DNA from: Verrucomicrobium sp. BvORR034
Lineage (GTDB): Bacteria > Verrucomicrobiota > Verrucomicrobiia > Verrucomicrobiales > Verrucomicrobiaceae
Assembly: GCF_000739635.1 (NCBI RefSeq)
Contig: NZ_BATQ01000175.1
Span: 1 to 64,000 of the forward strand
Direction of reading: 5' to 3'
Length of the DNA stretch: 64,000 nt
Shown: positions 54,818-63,555 of the stretch, one piece after another
Layout of the letters: the number at the start of each line of letters is the position of its first letter
Position numbering within the stretch: position 1 is the stretch's first letter
The notes under the pieces: model-generated
What the model was told of the DNA's origin: nothing
Seen by the model: the letters and a program-made list of their open reading frames with translations, nothing else
Databases searched by the model: none
Translations under genes and position numbers: made by a program

Positions 54818-54981
54818 GTACAGACTTCAGCCTGCTCAGTCCGCGCTTGAATCCATGCAGCAAACTAAAGTTTGAACTACAAACCGCTTCCAACTGCCGC
54901 GACGCTGACGTTTTATTTGTAGTTCAAACTTTAGCTTGCTTCAGTATGCCCCAGACGCCCTGAGCAGACTGAAGTCTGCAC
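54818..54981. repeat. Palindromic repeat family B, copy 2 (nested)
   Basis: Outer arms 54818-54839 and 54960-54981 pair with few differences (CAGACTTCAG / CTGAAGTCTG), and inner arms 54860-54883 and 54916-54939 pair with one (GCAAACTAAAGTTTGAACTA / TAGTTCAAACTTTAGCTTGC). The inner arms share TTGTAGTTCAAACTTTAG with 38504-38573. Confidence 0.8.
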
Positions 54982-55056
54982 CCCGAACAATTCTTCCGGA
55001 GCGGCCACCATAGATTCCGCGAACCCAAGATGTCGCCCTATCGTGCCATGCCCGCC

Positions 55057-55141
55057 GGTCCCGGAGGGACCACGGAAATTAGCCGGCGGTGACAACCACC
55101 GGAAAGGGATTCAATTCAAGCATCGCGTCCTGAAAGGACGC
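55057..55141. repeat. Cluster of three short hairpins
   Basis: GGTCCCGGAGGGACC (55057-55071), CCGGCGGTGACAACCACCGG (55083-55102) and GCGTCCTGAAAGGACGC (55125-55141) follow one another, resembling the repeated short palindromes scattered through Planctomycetes and Verrucomicrobia genomes. I did not find a second copy in the window. Confidence 0.55.
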
Positions 55142-55453
55142 CGGAGCGGCCGCCATGTCTCCGACTCTCCCTCGACTCTCTACGCTGCTCCAGCCTCCGG
55201 CTTTCAGGAAATTACAAGATCTGCGAAAGCGGCATCAAGCCGCAGCACTCCAAGACGCTTCGCGACATTCGCACCTGGCAGGGGCACTCCCGCCACCCTG
55301 ACGTTCCCGGCAAAATGCCGGGAACAACACGCAGGATGCGTGCGCTCAGCTTCTCCTCACCAACCACAACACTTCCGCAAGCTGACGCCCGTACCCGTAC
55401 CACGCCAGCCCCAACACCTTGACTACTGACGCACTGGTTCACCTCACCTCAAC

Positions 55454-58400
55454 TCACTTCGCTTCCAGCTTCAGGTAATCCAGCCCCACCATGAAGGCCT
55501 GGGCCGCAGCGGGATTCGCACCGGTAATCTTCACCACCAGCTTGTGATCACCCGGTTGCAACACATGCGTGCCCCAGTCCAGCTCTCCGGTGGAGATTAC
55601 CGAGACGCTGTAGAGATCCAGCCCGGCCGCTGGGATGACTTCGCCATCCAGGCTCACCTCGATGGATGCGTAATCACGCGCTTTTGTAAGCGCAGCTTTG
55701 AGCGCATACTTGCCGGCTTTGGTCACCGGAAGCATGACCCTCATCGTGTCGCCGGGCTTCCCGCCGGTCCACCAGAGCTGGCGCGCCTGGCTCCATTGGC
55801 CGCCAAATCCGCCCATGTTCTGGGCCTTCACCTGCCCCTTGCTCACCGTCACTCCCTGCAATGTTTCCCCTTCGATTGCCCCTTCCACTTTGGCCGCCGC
55901 AGTGGCTCCACCTCCGGCTGCCTGCTGCTGAAGGTACGCCACCAGATTCACCACCTGCTCTGGCGGCAGCGCATCGAACTGGCCTTCGGGCATGGTGGAG
56001 AACTTGGAGATCTCGCGGCTCTTCACCTCTGCCTTGGTCAGGCTGAATTCCACCCCGCCAGGCATCACCACCTTGTAGCCGCTGTCTGACTCCTCCTTCA
56101 CGATGCCGCTGAGCACGCGCCCATCATTCATGGAGAAGAGGTTCAGTTGATACGCCTTGCCAATAACCGCATTGGGATCCAGCACGTTCTCCAGAAGATA
56201 GTCCAGATTGCCCCGGTTCGAGCCGGTCAGATCTGGTCCCACGTTGGCACCTTCACCCAGCATGCGGTGGCAGGCGCCGCAGGTGCCTCCGTACATAAGC
56301 TTACCCTGGACCAGATCCGCCTTCTTGAGGCGTTCAGGAGTCAACAAGGCCTTGTACTTCGCCTTGCGCTGCGGGAGGTCGGCCTTGCTGGCGTTCACCG
56401 TGCCCCAGACCTTTTCAATCAGGCCGTCCACCTCGGGATTCTTGAGCGCCTGCAACTGCCGTACGAGGAAGGGCGACAAGGCATCCCGCGAAATGGACTT
56501 GTCTTCCACCCCTCTGAGAAGGGCCTGGGCCCCCGCAGCAGAAGACGCCAGCGTGGCCACGGCATCCGCCTTCTCGGCCGGTGCAAGCGAGGCATACACC
56601 TTGGTCAGAACGACCGGCGTCTCTGGATGTGAAAGGGAGGCCAGCGCCTGCACCGCACTGCTGGTGAGCGCGGCATCTCTGGCCGCCACCAGCTGTTGCA
56701 TGAGTGGCGCACTTTGCTCATCCCGCACCTGCAACAACACTTGAAGAGCACGGTCCCGACGTGGACCGGCGGCAGACTTGTCCATCAACAGCTCACGGTG
56801 CTTCTGCACCGCGGACTGATCACCAAAGTACGCAGCCAGTTCATCCACCAGCGCCTTCACCGGCTCCGAGGCTCCGGCCCGGAGTTTCCCGGAGATGCCC
56901 GCCCACTCTCTGGGCGCCGCAAGTTTCCCTGAACCCCGGGCGGAGGCCACCAGCAGGTTGAGCAGCTTTTCCCTTTCGCCAGCATCATCCTTCACCGCGA
57001 TGGCCGCCAGAATGGCCTGCCGTCCTTCATCACTGCCCGCCATGCGGCGGTAGATGTATCCGGTCACCTGTTCGAGCTTGCTGGAGGCCGCAAGGTTCAG
57101 CCCGGCTTCGCCATCCGCCCCGACAAGAGGCTCGATGCCATACCAGAGGAGGAGCGGGATGTTCGGATCCTGCTTGTCTTCCTCACGGGCGATCAAACCA
57201 AGAGCGATCTTGGATCGATCTTCCAACGGCAGACGCTGCAGCAACGAAGCCAGCTCACGACGCACCAAGGGCGACTTCTCCTGCTGCGCGAGGCGCTCCA
57301 AGGCGTCGGGAAGGGCCGGCCGGTACGTGATGGGCCCCTGGCCCATCAGGCGCACCGCCCAGGCACGCAACTCCGGCTCGGGCCGGTCCAGCAGGCTGGT
57401 CAACAGGGTTTGGTCAACGGATTTGATGACCACGAGCCCCCACAAGGCCTTCAACTGGCGCTCCACCGGACCAGGTCCTTTCAGGGCCGACCGCAGCGCG
57501 TCCTTGGCCGAGTCATCCACCCGCCCGTCTGCCGCCTTCTCCATCAACAGGCGCTGCGCCATGCGGACCTGCCAGGAGTTCGAGGAGTCCAGGAGCATTC
57601 CGACCAGCGCCGTGTCGCTTTTGCCCGCTGGCAGGTCCTTCGTCCATGCTGTATTGAGCTGGTCATACACCACCCGGAAGATTCTGCCGTTCGTGCGGTT
57701 CCAGATCTGAACGTCCTTGTGGTGGCAGGTCTGCTCGTCATACCAGTCTGAGACATACAGCGCCCCGTCCGGCCCCACCCGCTGGGTCACGGGAATGAAC
57801 CAGTGATCGTTCGATCTCATGAAATCCGGCCGGCGCTGCCCGGTGTATCCACTCAGGGCGGGCTCCACCGCATTGTGCACCAGACGATGGCCGTGGAGGT
57901 TGCCAAAGAGGAGCGCGCCGCGGTAGAGTTCCGGGAAATTATCCCCCTGGTAGATGGCGAGCCCGCAGTGGGCATGGCCACCACCGGCCTGGTCGGTGCT
58001 GGCGGGCACTGCCAGGTTTTTCAGCTCCTTGCGATCACCCCAGGCGGCGTGGTCCTTGACCTCGCCGGCGTAGTGGCGGTGCTCCGCGATGGTCTTGATG
58101 TCGTCATACGTGTAGGGGTTGAAATGCTGGCCTGCCTGCCGTTGATACCTTCCGCCCGGCAGGATGTGATAGAGGTGCGGGATGACACACGCGGTGACGA
58201 AGAACTCGCCGCGGTCATTGAAGTCCAGACCCCAGGGATTGCTGGTGCCGTGGGCAAACACCTCAAACTGGTGTTTCACCGGATGATACCGCCACACGCC
58301 AGCGTTCAGAGGCTGCCGCTCCTTATCCGGTGTGCCAGGCTTGCCCACCAGAGAGTGGGTGAAGACGCCGTGGCAGCCATAGAGCCAGCCATCCGGCCCC

Positions 58401-60106
58401 CAGATGAAGGAGTTCAACGTCTCGTGCGTGTCCTGGTTGCCCCAGCCATCCAGCAGCACCACAGGGTCGCCATCAGGCTTGTCGTCGCGGTCTTTGTCAG
58501 GAATAAAAAGCAGGTTGGGTGCGGCTCCGATCCAGACGCCTCCAAAGCCCACCTCAATGCCGCTCACCAGGTTGAGCTTTTCCATGAACACCTTCCGGGT
58601 CTCAAAGCTGCCGTTACCGTCCTTGTCTTCAAAGATGAGGATGCGGTCCTTGCCCTCACCCGGCTTCGCAGGCTGGGGGTAGGTGTTCCCCTCCACCACC
58701 CAGATGCGTCCCCGCTCGTCCCAGCACATCGCAATGGGCTGCACCAGATCCGGCTCGGCGGCAATGAGATCCACCTTGAACCCCTCCGGCACGACCATGT
58801 TCTTCACGGCGTCCGCCGCTGACTGCCCCACGACATACGCCTCCGACCGGAGAGAATCTGGTCCGTAGATCTTCCGCGGCTGGAACTGGGCGTACCGCGC
58901 CGCATCCACCTGCTCGCGCTTTTGGACGAGGACATAACATCCCGCCTTGTTCCCGATGACCACATCCACCAGACCGTCGCCATTCACATCACCCGTGGTG
59001 AGCTGCGTACCCACCCCGCTGGCGCTGTCCATGAGATGGGGCACAAAGCTGACCCCGCCCTTCTTGTCCCGCTGCGTCTTGAACCAGTAAATGACCCGCG
59101 GGTCCCGCTCGTTGGGATCGTGCCCGTTGTGCGCCCAGTAGCGCTTCCCGGTGATGATGTCCTTCAGACCGTCCCCGTCCACATCCACAAGCGCCAGGGC
59201 ATGCGGCTGGCTGAAGCGCACGCCGTATTCATTCTCCCAGGGCTCCTGACCCACGATCGTGTGCTTGATCCAGTTCGGCCCATCCCCTCCCTTGCCAGCC
59301 TGGTTTTCAAACCACGCCACTCCGAACTGGTGTGCATTCAATGAGGAAACAACATCATTGTCCCCGTCTCCGTCGAAGTCATACGTGAACATCTGCGCCC
59401 CACCCCCGCCCGTGAGCTGGAAGGTGCGGGAGGGCCACACCGCCTCACCGGGTGTGTTCTTCCACCAGCGTCGCGACTCCAACAGGTCCAGCCTGCCGTC
59501 GCCATCCACGTCGCCCACTCCCATGCCGTGCGTGAAGCGCTGCACCTTCACGTCATCGGTTAGAGGAATAAACTCCCATTTCGCCTTTGGGTCCGCCGCC
59601 GGGGAGGCGTAGCCAAAGCGGCCATTCTGCGAGCACACAATCTCCGGTTTGCCGTCACCGGTGATGTCTGTGTACTCCGGTGACTCATTGTCCACCACGT
59701 CCAGCACCACATGCATTTTCCAGGCGTCGGTGGTGGCGGCATTTGCGCCCGGGTTCTCATACCAGCGCGCCTCCTTACCGGGAAAGCCCAGCACCAGCAC
59801 ATCCTGCCACCCGTCGCCATTCAGGTCCGGCGTGTACACGAAGAAATTGTCTGAGTACCCGTTAATGGAGAACTCCTTGCCCGGATAGAAGGTGTGACGC
59901 TTCGTGAAATCCGGCCCCTCCCACCAGTACGGTCCGTACACGATGTCGCTTTTGCCGTCGCGGTTCAGGTCACCGACGGCCGCTCCTTCACCGAAGAAGC
60001 GGGTCTCCAGTTGTTGCTTTTCAAACCGGATCAGGGTCTCTGCCGATGCCGCACCAGCAAGAGCCAGCGCGGTCGTCAGAATGAGGGGAAGTCGGACATT
60101 GGCCAT
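55454..60106 (-). CDS. 1550-residue PVC-type cytochrome with VCBS repeats
   Basis: An exported protein with a signal peptide (MANVRLPLILTTALALAGAASA). Residues about 40-420 carry VCBS/FG-GAP-like repeats with Asp-rich calcium loops (DLNRDGKSDIV, DLNGDGWQDVLVLG, DVDGDGRLDLL, DFDGDGDNDVV, DVNGDGLVDVVIG). A propeller of the membrane-bound dehydrogenase type (about 450-830; EPDLVQPIAMCWDERGRIWVVE, GPDGALYVSDWYDEQT) is followed by HEAT-like repeats (about 840-1230), a single-haem cytochrome c (CGACH at about 1275-1279, GPDLTGSNRG, and FSTMPEGQFDALPPEQVVNLVAYLQ) and a C-terminal beta-sandwich like a carbohydrate-binding domain (about 1420-1550). The start ATG at 60106 gives the signal peptide. It is divergent from the TPR gene (245 bases apart). 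Substrate unknown. Confidence 0.9.
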   Translation of the reverse strand: MANVRLPLILTTALALAGAASAETLIRFEKQQLETRFFGEGAAVGDLNRDGKSDIVYGPYWWEGPDFTKRHTFYPGKEFSINGYSDNFFVYTPDLNGDGWQDVLVLGFPGKEARWYENPGANAATTDAWKMHVVLDVVDNESPEYTDITGDGKPEIVCSQNGRFGYASPAADPKAKWEFIPLTDDVKVQRFTHGMGVGDVDGDGRLDLLESRRWWKNTPGEAVWPSRTFQLTGGGGAQMFTYDFDGDGDNDVVSSLNAHQFGVAWFENQAGKGGDGPNWIKHTIVGQEPWENEYGVRFSQPHALALVDVDGDGLKDIITGKRYWAHNGHDPNERDPRVIYWFKTQRDKKGGVSFVPHLMDSASGVGTQLTTGDVNGDGLVDVVIGNKAGCYVLVQKREQVDAARYAQFQPRKIYGPDSLRSEAYVVGQSAADAVKNMVVPEGFKVDLIAAEPDLVQPIAMCWDERGRIWVVEGNTYPQPAKPGEGKDRILIFEDKDGNGSFETRKVFMEKLNLVSGIEVGFGGVWIGAAPNLLFIPDKDRDDKPDGDPVVLLDGWGNQDTHETLNSFIWGPDGWLYGCHGVFTHSLVGKPGTPDKERQPLNAGVWRYHPVKHQFEVFAHGTSNPWGLDFNDRGEFFVTACVIPHLYHILPGGRYQRQAGQHFNPYTYDDIKTIAEHRHYAGEVKDHAAWGDRKELKNLAVPASTDQAGGGHAHCGLAIYQGDNFPELYRGALLFGNLHGHRLVHNAVEPALSGYTGQRRPDFMRSNDHWFIPVTQRVGPDGALYVSDWYDEQTCHHKDVQIWNRTNGRIFRVVYDQLNTAWTKDLPAGKSDTALVGMLLDSSNSWQVRMAQRLLMEKAADGRVDDSAKDALRSALKGPGPVERQLKALWGLVVIKSVDQTLLTSLLDRPEPELRAWAVRLMGQGPITYRPALPDALERLAQQEKSPLVRRELASLLQRLPLEDRSKIALGLIAREEDKQDPNIPLLLWYGIEPLVGADGEAGLNLAASSKLEQVTGYIYRRMAGSDEGRQAILAAIAVKDDAGEREKLLNLLVASARGSGKLAAPREWAGISGKLRAGASEPVKALVDELAAYFGDQSAVQKHRELLMDKSAAGPRRDRALQVLLQVRDEQSAPLMQQLVAARDAALTSSAVQALASLSHPETPVVLTKVYASLAPAEKADAVATLASSAAGAQALLRGVEDKSISRDALSPFLVRQLQALKNPEVDGLIEKVWGTVNASKADLPQRKAKYKALLTPERLKKADLVQGKLMYGGTCGACHRMLGEGANVGPDLTGSNRGNLDYLLENVLDPNAVIGKAYQLNLFSMNDGRVLSGIVKEESDSGYKVVMPGGVEFSLTKAEVKSREISKFSTMPEGQFDALPPEQVVNLVAYLQQQAAGGGATAAAKVEGAIEGETLQGVTVSKGQVKAQNMGGFGGQWSQARQLWWTGGKPGDTMRVMLPVTKAGKYALKAALTKARDYASIEVSLDGEVIPAAGLDLYSVSVISTGELDWGTHVLQPGDHKLVVKITGANPAAAQAFMVGLDYLKLEAK

Positions 60107-60351
60107 GGTAAGTGCGGAGGAAGACGCTGAGCCAGTTACGGGAGGGCACATGGCATCTAGCGGACATGTTTTATGCGAAATCGGCCAAACGGGGTTAAGA
60201 TCCGGTCCATCTCACGAAGTCCGGCTTCGGCAAGCCATTGAGTGAAATCTCAATGCTTTCTGTCACATCCAGTCATGGCCTGACAAGCTTTTGCATAGAA
60301 GAGCCGCGCCGAATTTTCCCAGCACAAACCGAGGCCTTGTCCCCTGAAGTC

Positions 60352-62544
60352 ATGACCGTCACATCCCCACCTCCCCCTCGCCAGCGATTGCTGGCCCTCC
60401 CTGCCATGGCGGCGTTGCTCGTCGCCGCGTTTCCCCACCCCGTCCCAGCAGCCGATGAGGTCATCGGCGTAGGCGGCTTTGGTGGGAAACAGGCCACCAT
60501 CATCAATGAACCCTCCAAAGGTGGCACCACAGCCCCGCTTCCCGGTGCCGGAGTTCCTCTGCAACCGGCAACGGTCCCAACGACACCTCCCCCTGCCGGA
60601 GCCCAGACCCGGCCGGCCGCGCCACCGCCCCCAGCCGCACGCCCCGGTGCGACGCTGACGCCGGGAGTGATCAACGAACCTAACATCACCACCTTCCCGG
60701 CCAAATCGCCACCCCCCTTCGGCGGCATGGCCCCTGCACCCTCCCGTTTGGGTGAAGGATCAGCCCCTTTTCAAAATCCAGGGTTCCCGCCAGTGACTGA
60801 TCCTGTGGCAAGCCAGCCTGGCAATGCGGCAGCACGGTCCACGCCCGCCCCTGCGGCCTCTCAGGCTCCTGCCTCCGCCACCCCGACGCCCTCCGTTCCA
60901 CCGACTCCGTCATCGTCATCGTCCGCCCCACGCTCCACCCCCGAGCCCTCGGTGGCACCAACCTCAACCACCCGGCCCACACCCACTCCGGCTCCACCAG
61001 CGACTCCTGCGCCAGCACCCGCCCCTGCCCCTGCTCCGGCCGCCCCACCCACGGTCCCCGCTGAACCCGCTGGCGCTCCACCGACTGGCGGCGCACCTGC
61101 CAAGGTGATCGACTTCGGCGATCGTCCGGCCAATCCGCCCAGCGCCTCCGCAACGGCCCCTGCTCCGACTCCCGTGGCCACCACGGAGTCGGGGCGGCCC
61201 CTGGGGGCAGCCCCCTCGGCTACCTCCTTCCCGGCCAAGTCGCCACCCCGCTCGATGGGTGCGCTGAATCCGACGCCCCCTGCGGCAGCAGCGCCTGCCC
61301 CGGTGGTGACGCTGACCCCGCCACCACCCGCTCCTGCGCCCCCCGCCCCTGCGACGCCTGCTCCTGCTCCGACCCCGGCAGCTGCCACAGCGCACACCAC
61401 GCCCGCAGCACCGATGTCGAAGGAAGAGGAAACTCTCCGGGCAGCAGTGAAGAAATCAGAGAAGTCCAAGAAACCCGATGAATGGTTCTCCGCCAGTCAT
61501 GACCTCTGCGTGTATCTCTACCGTGATGGCCGCTACCAGGAGGCCCGTGACACCGCTGCAGACTTGGTGGCCAAAGCGATAAAGACCCTCGGCAAAGACA
61601 ACAAGGACACGCTTCAGTACTGCAATGATCTGGGCGCCTTCCACTTCTTCCTCAATGAATACGCCGAGGCAGAGAAGTTCTACCGCATGGCCCTGGAGGG
61701 GCGCGAGAAGACGCTGGGCAAAGACCACCGTGAGACGTTGCAGAGCTCCAACAACCTCGCCGTGCTTCTGAAGGCCAAGGGCGATCTCCGTGGCGCGGAA
61801 GCCCTCTACCGTACGAACCTGCAGGCCAACGAACGTACCGATGGCAAAGACCACCCCTCCACCGCTGCCACTCTAAACAACCTGGGCCTGGTGCTCCTGG
61901 ATCTGGGCGAACCAGCCGAAGCCGAACAGTGCATCCGCCGTGGTCTCACCATTCGCGAGAAAGAACTGGGTCCTCAATCCACGGACACTCTCGACAGCCA
62001 GAACAACCTGGCCCTCATCCTCGGCAGCAAGCGGGAGTTTGAAGAGGCTGCCAAACTCTACCGGAAAGTGCTCATCGCCCGCGAAGGCCTGCAAGGGAAA
62101 GAACACCCCTCCACCTTGAAGGTGGCCGAACGCCTCGCCGGCGTGCTGGGCAATCTGAACAAGCATGAGGACTCCATCATGCTCTACAAGCGCGTGCTCG
62201 ATGCCCAGGAACGCAAGCTGGGCCCAGACAATGAGGACACCCTCCTGACAGTGACCAACCTGGCCTATGCCTACTACCTCGACGGCGAATTCGAAGCCGC
62301 TGAACCCCTCTTTGAACGGGCCATGACCGGCCTCGAAAAACTGCTGGGACCCGATCACCCCTTCGTGGCGCAGACCGCGCACAACTTCTCCCTCATGCGT
62401 GAAAAGCAGGGGAAACTGGACCAGGCTGCCGTGCTGGCCGCCAAGGCCGTCGCCGCTGCGCAGAAGACCCTGCCGGACAATCACACGCAACGCGCCACGT
62501 ATGAGAAGCACCTCGCCAGCCTGCGCGCCTCCGGATCAAGGTAA
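60352..62544 (+). CDS. Exported TPR protein with proline-rich region
   Basis: A 730-residue protein. A signal-like hydrophobic stretch (LLALPAMAALLVAAFPHPVPA) is followed by about 330 Pro/Ala/Thr-rich residues with repeats of FPAKSPP (FPAKSPPPFGGMAP and FPAKSPPRSMGALN). Residues about 370-720 form TPRs of the kinesin light chain kind, roughly eight 42-residue units such as NNLAVLLKAKGDLRGAEALY and NNLALILGSKREFEEAAKLYRK, each with a KxHPST/D-type turn. It is probably periplasmic and holds protein complexes together. The ATG at 60352 is chosen because earlier starts precede unlikely residues. Confidence 0.85.
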   Translation: MTVTSPPPPRQRLLALPAMAALLVAAFPHPVPAADEVIGVGGFGGKQATIINEPSKGGTTAPLPGAGVPLQPATVPTTPPPAGAQTRPAAPPPPAARPGATLTPGVINEPNITTFPAKSPPPFGGMAPAPSRLGEGSAPFQNPGFPPVTDPVASQPGNAAARSTPAPAASQAPASATPTPSVPPTPSSSSSAPRSTPEPSVAPTSTTRPTPTPAPPATPAPAPAPAPAPAAPPTVPAEPAGAPPTGGAPAKVIDFGDRPANPPSASATAPAPTPVATTESGRPLGAAPSATSFPAKSPPRSMGALNPTPPAAAAPAPVVTLTPPPPAPAPPAPATPAPAPTPAAATAHTTPAAPMSKEEETLRAAVKKSEKSKKPDEWFSASHDLCVYLYRDGRYQEARDTAADLVAKAIKTLGKDNKDTLQYCNDLGAFHFFLNEYAEAEKFYRMALEGREKTLGKDHRETLQSSNNLAVLLKAKGDLRGAEALYRTNLQANERTDGKDHPSTAATLNNLGLVLLDLGEPAEAEQCIRRGLTIREKELGPQSTDTLDSQNNLALILGSKREFEEAAKLYRKVLIAREGLQGKEHPSTLKVAERLAGVLGNLNKHEDSIMLYKRVLDAQERKLGPDNEDTLLTVTNLAYAYYLDGEFEAAEPLFERAMTGLEKLLGPDHPFVAQTAHNFSLMREKQGKLDQAAVLAAKAVAAAQKTLPDNHTQRATYEKHLASLRASGSR

Positions 62545-62573
62545 CAACCTGAACCGCCGGCCCCGGGTGAACC

Positions 62574-62915
62574 CTAGTCCACCTTGATGCGCGGCTTCAT
62601 CTTCTCAAAAGTCTTTTCGCCGATCCCCTTGACGTTCTTCACGTCCTCAACGGTCTGGTAGGGGCGGCCTTTGATAATCGAGTGCGCCGTCTCCGGCCCG
62701 ACTCCCGGCAGAGTTTCCAACTGGACTGCCGTGGCCGTATTGAGATTGAGCACCGCCGTGGCAGGGTCATGAAACTTCCGCCAGGCCGCGATGCCTGCTG
62801 CCGCCAGAATCAGGACGGCCACCAGCGCGAGAAACAAGTAGTTTCCACGACGCGACGCCGCCTTCCGCTCTTCCCGCCGGCGGACCGCCGCAGATTCATC
62901 GTAGAGTTCGCCCAT
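62574..62915 (-). CDS. ComEA-like helix-hairpin-helix membrane protein
   Basis: A 113-residue protein: charged N-terminus with Arg/Glu, one membrane helix (about 27-45), and a C-terminal double helix-hairpin-helix (LNLNTATAVQLETLPGVGPETAHSII and TVEDVKNVKGIGEKTFEKM) that binds DNA. This is the ComEA layout, in which the domain outside the membrane catches incoming DNA. The protein is short and lacks the ligand-binding part of Bacillus ComEA; other DNA-binding membrane proteins look similar. It is convergent with the TPR gene. Confidence 0.85.
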   Translation of the reverse strand: MGELYDESAAVRRREERKAASRRGNYLFLALVAVLILAAAGIAAWRKFHDPATAVLNLNTATAVQLETLPGVGPETAHSIIKGRPYQTVEDVKNVKGIGEKTFEKMKPRIKVD

Positions 62916-62978
62916 TTGCCATGAAGCATACCGGGATTTTCTCCGGGAGGCAACTCGCGGATGTGAGCGACGAACCCC

Positions 62979-63527
62979 TCAGGTGGTGGTCCAGTTCACC
63001 ACCACGGTCTGCTCCCGCTGGTTGCGGTCGAGGTACTTCACGTGGCCGTGCTCGGCCCCGTACTCGTGGATGCACTTGGTGACCTTCACGTCATAGCAGC
63101 AGTACTCGGCGATCTCCGCGAGCTTGCCCTGCTGCCACCAGCGAATGGCCTCCAGACCGTCCGCCGTCTTGCCCGCCCCAAGAGTGGCACTGGCCAGGGA
63201 CTCCAGCTTCAGGCGGTGCCCCACCTTGGTCTCGATGTCCGCCATCAGGTCCAGGCTCTGCAGTTCCTCCTTCAGGTCAAAGGCGTAGTAGCCCATGAGC
63301 ACCCCGTAGTCGAAGCTGATGTGGTTGAACCCAATCACGAGATCTGCCCGGCGCAGCTGGGTGATGAGATCCTGCACCGTGCTCTCCGTGTAGATGTGGT
63401 ACTGCCCCGTCTTGCTGCTGTAGGTGCAGCCGATGGACATGCCCATCTGGTGCTTGTTCTGCCAGCCTCCGACATCGTTGGCGGTGCGCTGGGTTTCGAG
63501 GTCAAAGTAAACAATATCGCGGGCCAT
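62979..63527 (-). CDS. DEDDy-type 3'-5' exonuclease-like protein
   Basis: A 182-residue RNase H-fold protein with the three exonuclease motifs: YFDLET (Asp9, Glu11), GFNHISFDYGVL (Asp73), and Tyr142-Cys-Cys-Tyr-Asp146 (YxxxD, the DEDDy form). Thus metal-dependent 3'-5' exonuclease activity on DNA or RNA is likely. Unusually, it has no other domain. The ATG at 63527 gives MARDIVYFDLE; a start at 63548 would add 7 residues. Confidence 0.85.
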   Translation of the reverse strand: MARDIVYFDLETQRTANDVGGWQNKHQMGMSIGCTYSSKTGQYHIYTESTVQDLITQLRRADLVIGFNHISFDYGVLMGYYAFDLKEELQSLDLMADIETKVGHRLKLESLASATLGAGKTADGLEAIRWWQQGKLAEIAEYCCYDVKVTKCIHEYGAEHGHVKYLDRNQREQTVVVNWTTT

Positions 63528-63555
63528 GGATTCCTGTGTCCATGGCATGCGGTGG

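Larger units (their letters stand above)
54765..55453. other. Gene-free gap with palindromic repeats and hairpin cluster
   Basis: No gene is credible in these 689 bases. It holds the nested palindrome of repeat family B (54818-54981), three consecutive hairpins at 55057-55141, one more at 55303-55325, and a single octamer-like ACTGACGCACT (55425-55435) just past the stop of the 1550-residue protein gene. Confidence 0.7.

Noticed and set aside
55043-55429. 128-codon plus-strand frame
   Set aside because: It runs across four hairpins and has no domain or signal features; composition is that of repeats.
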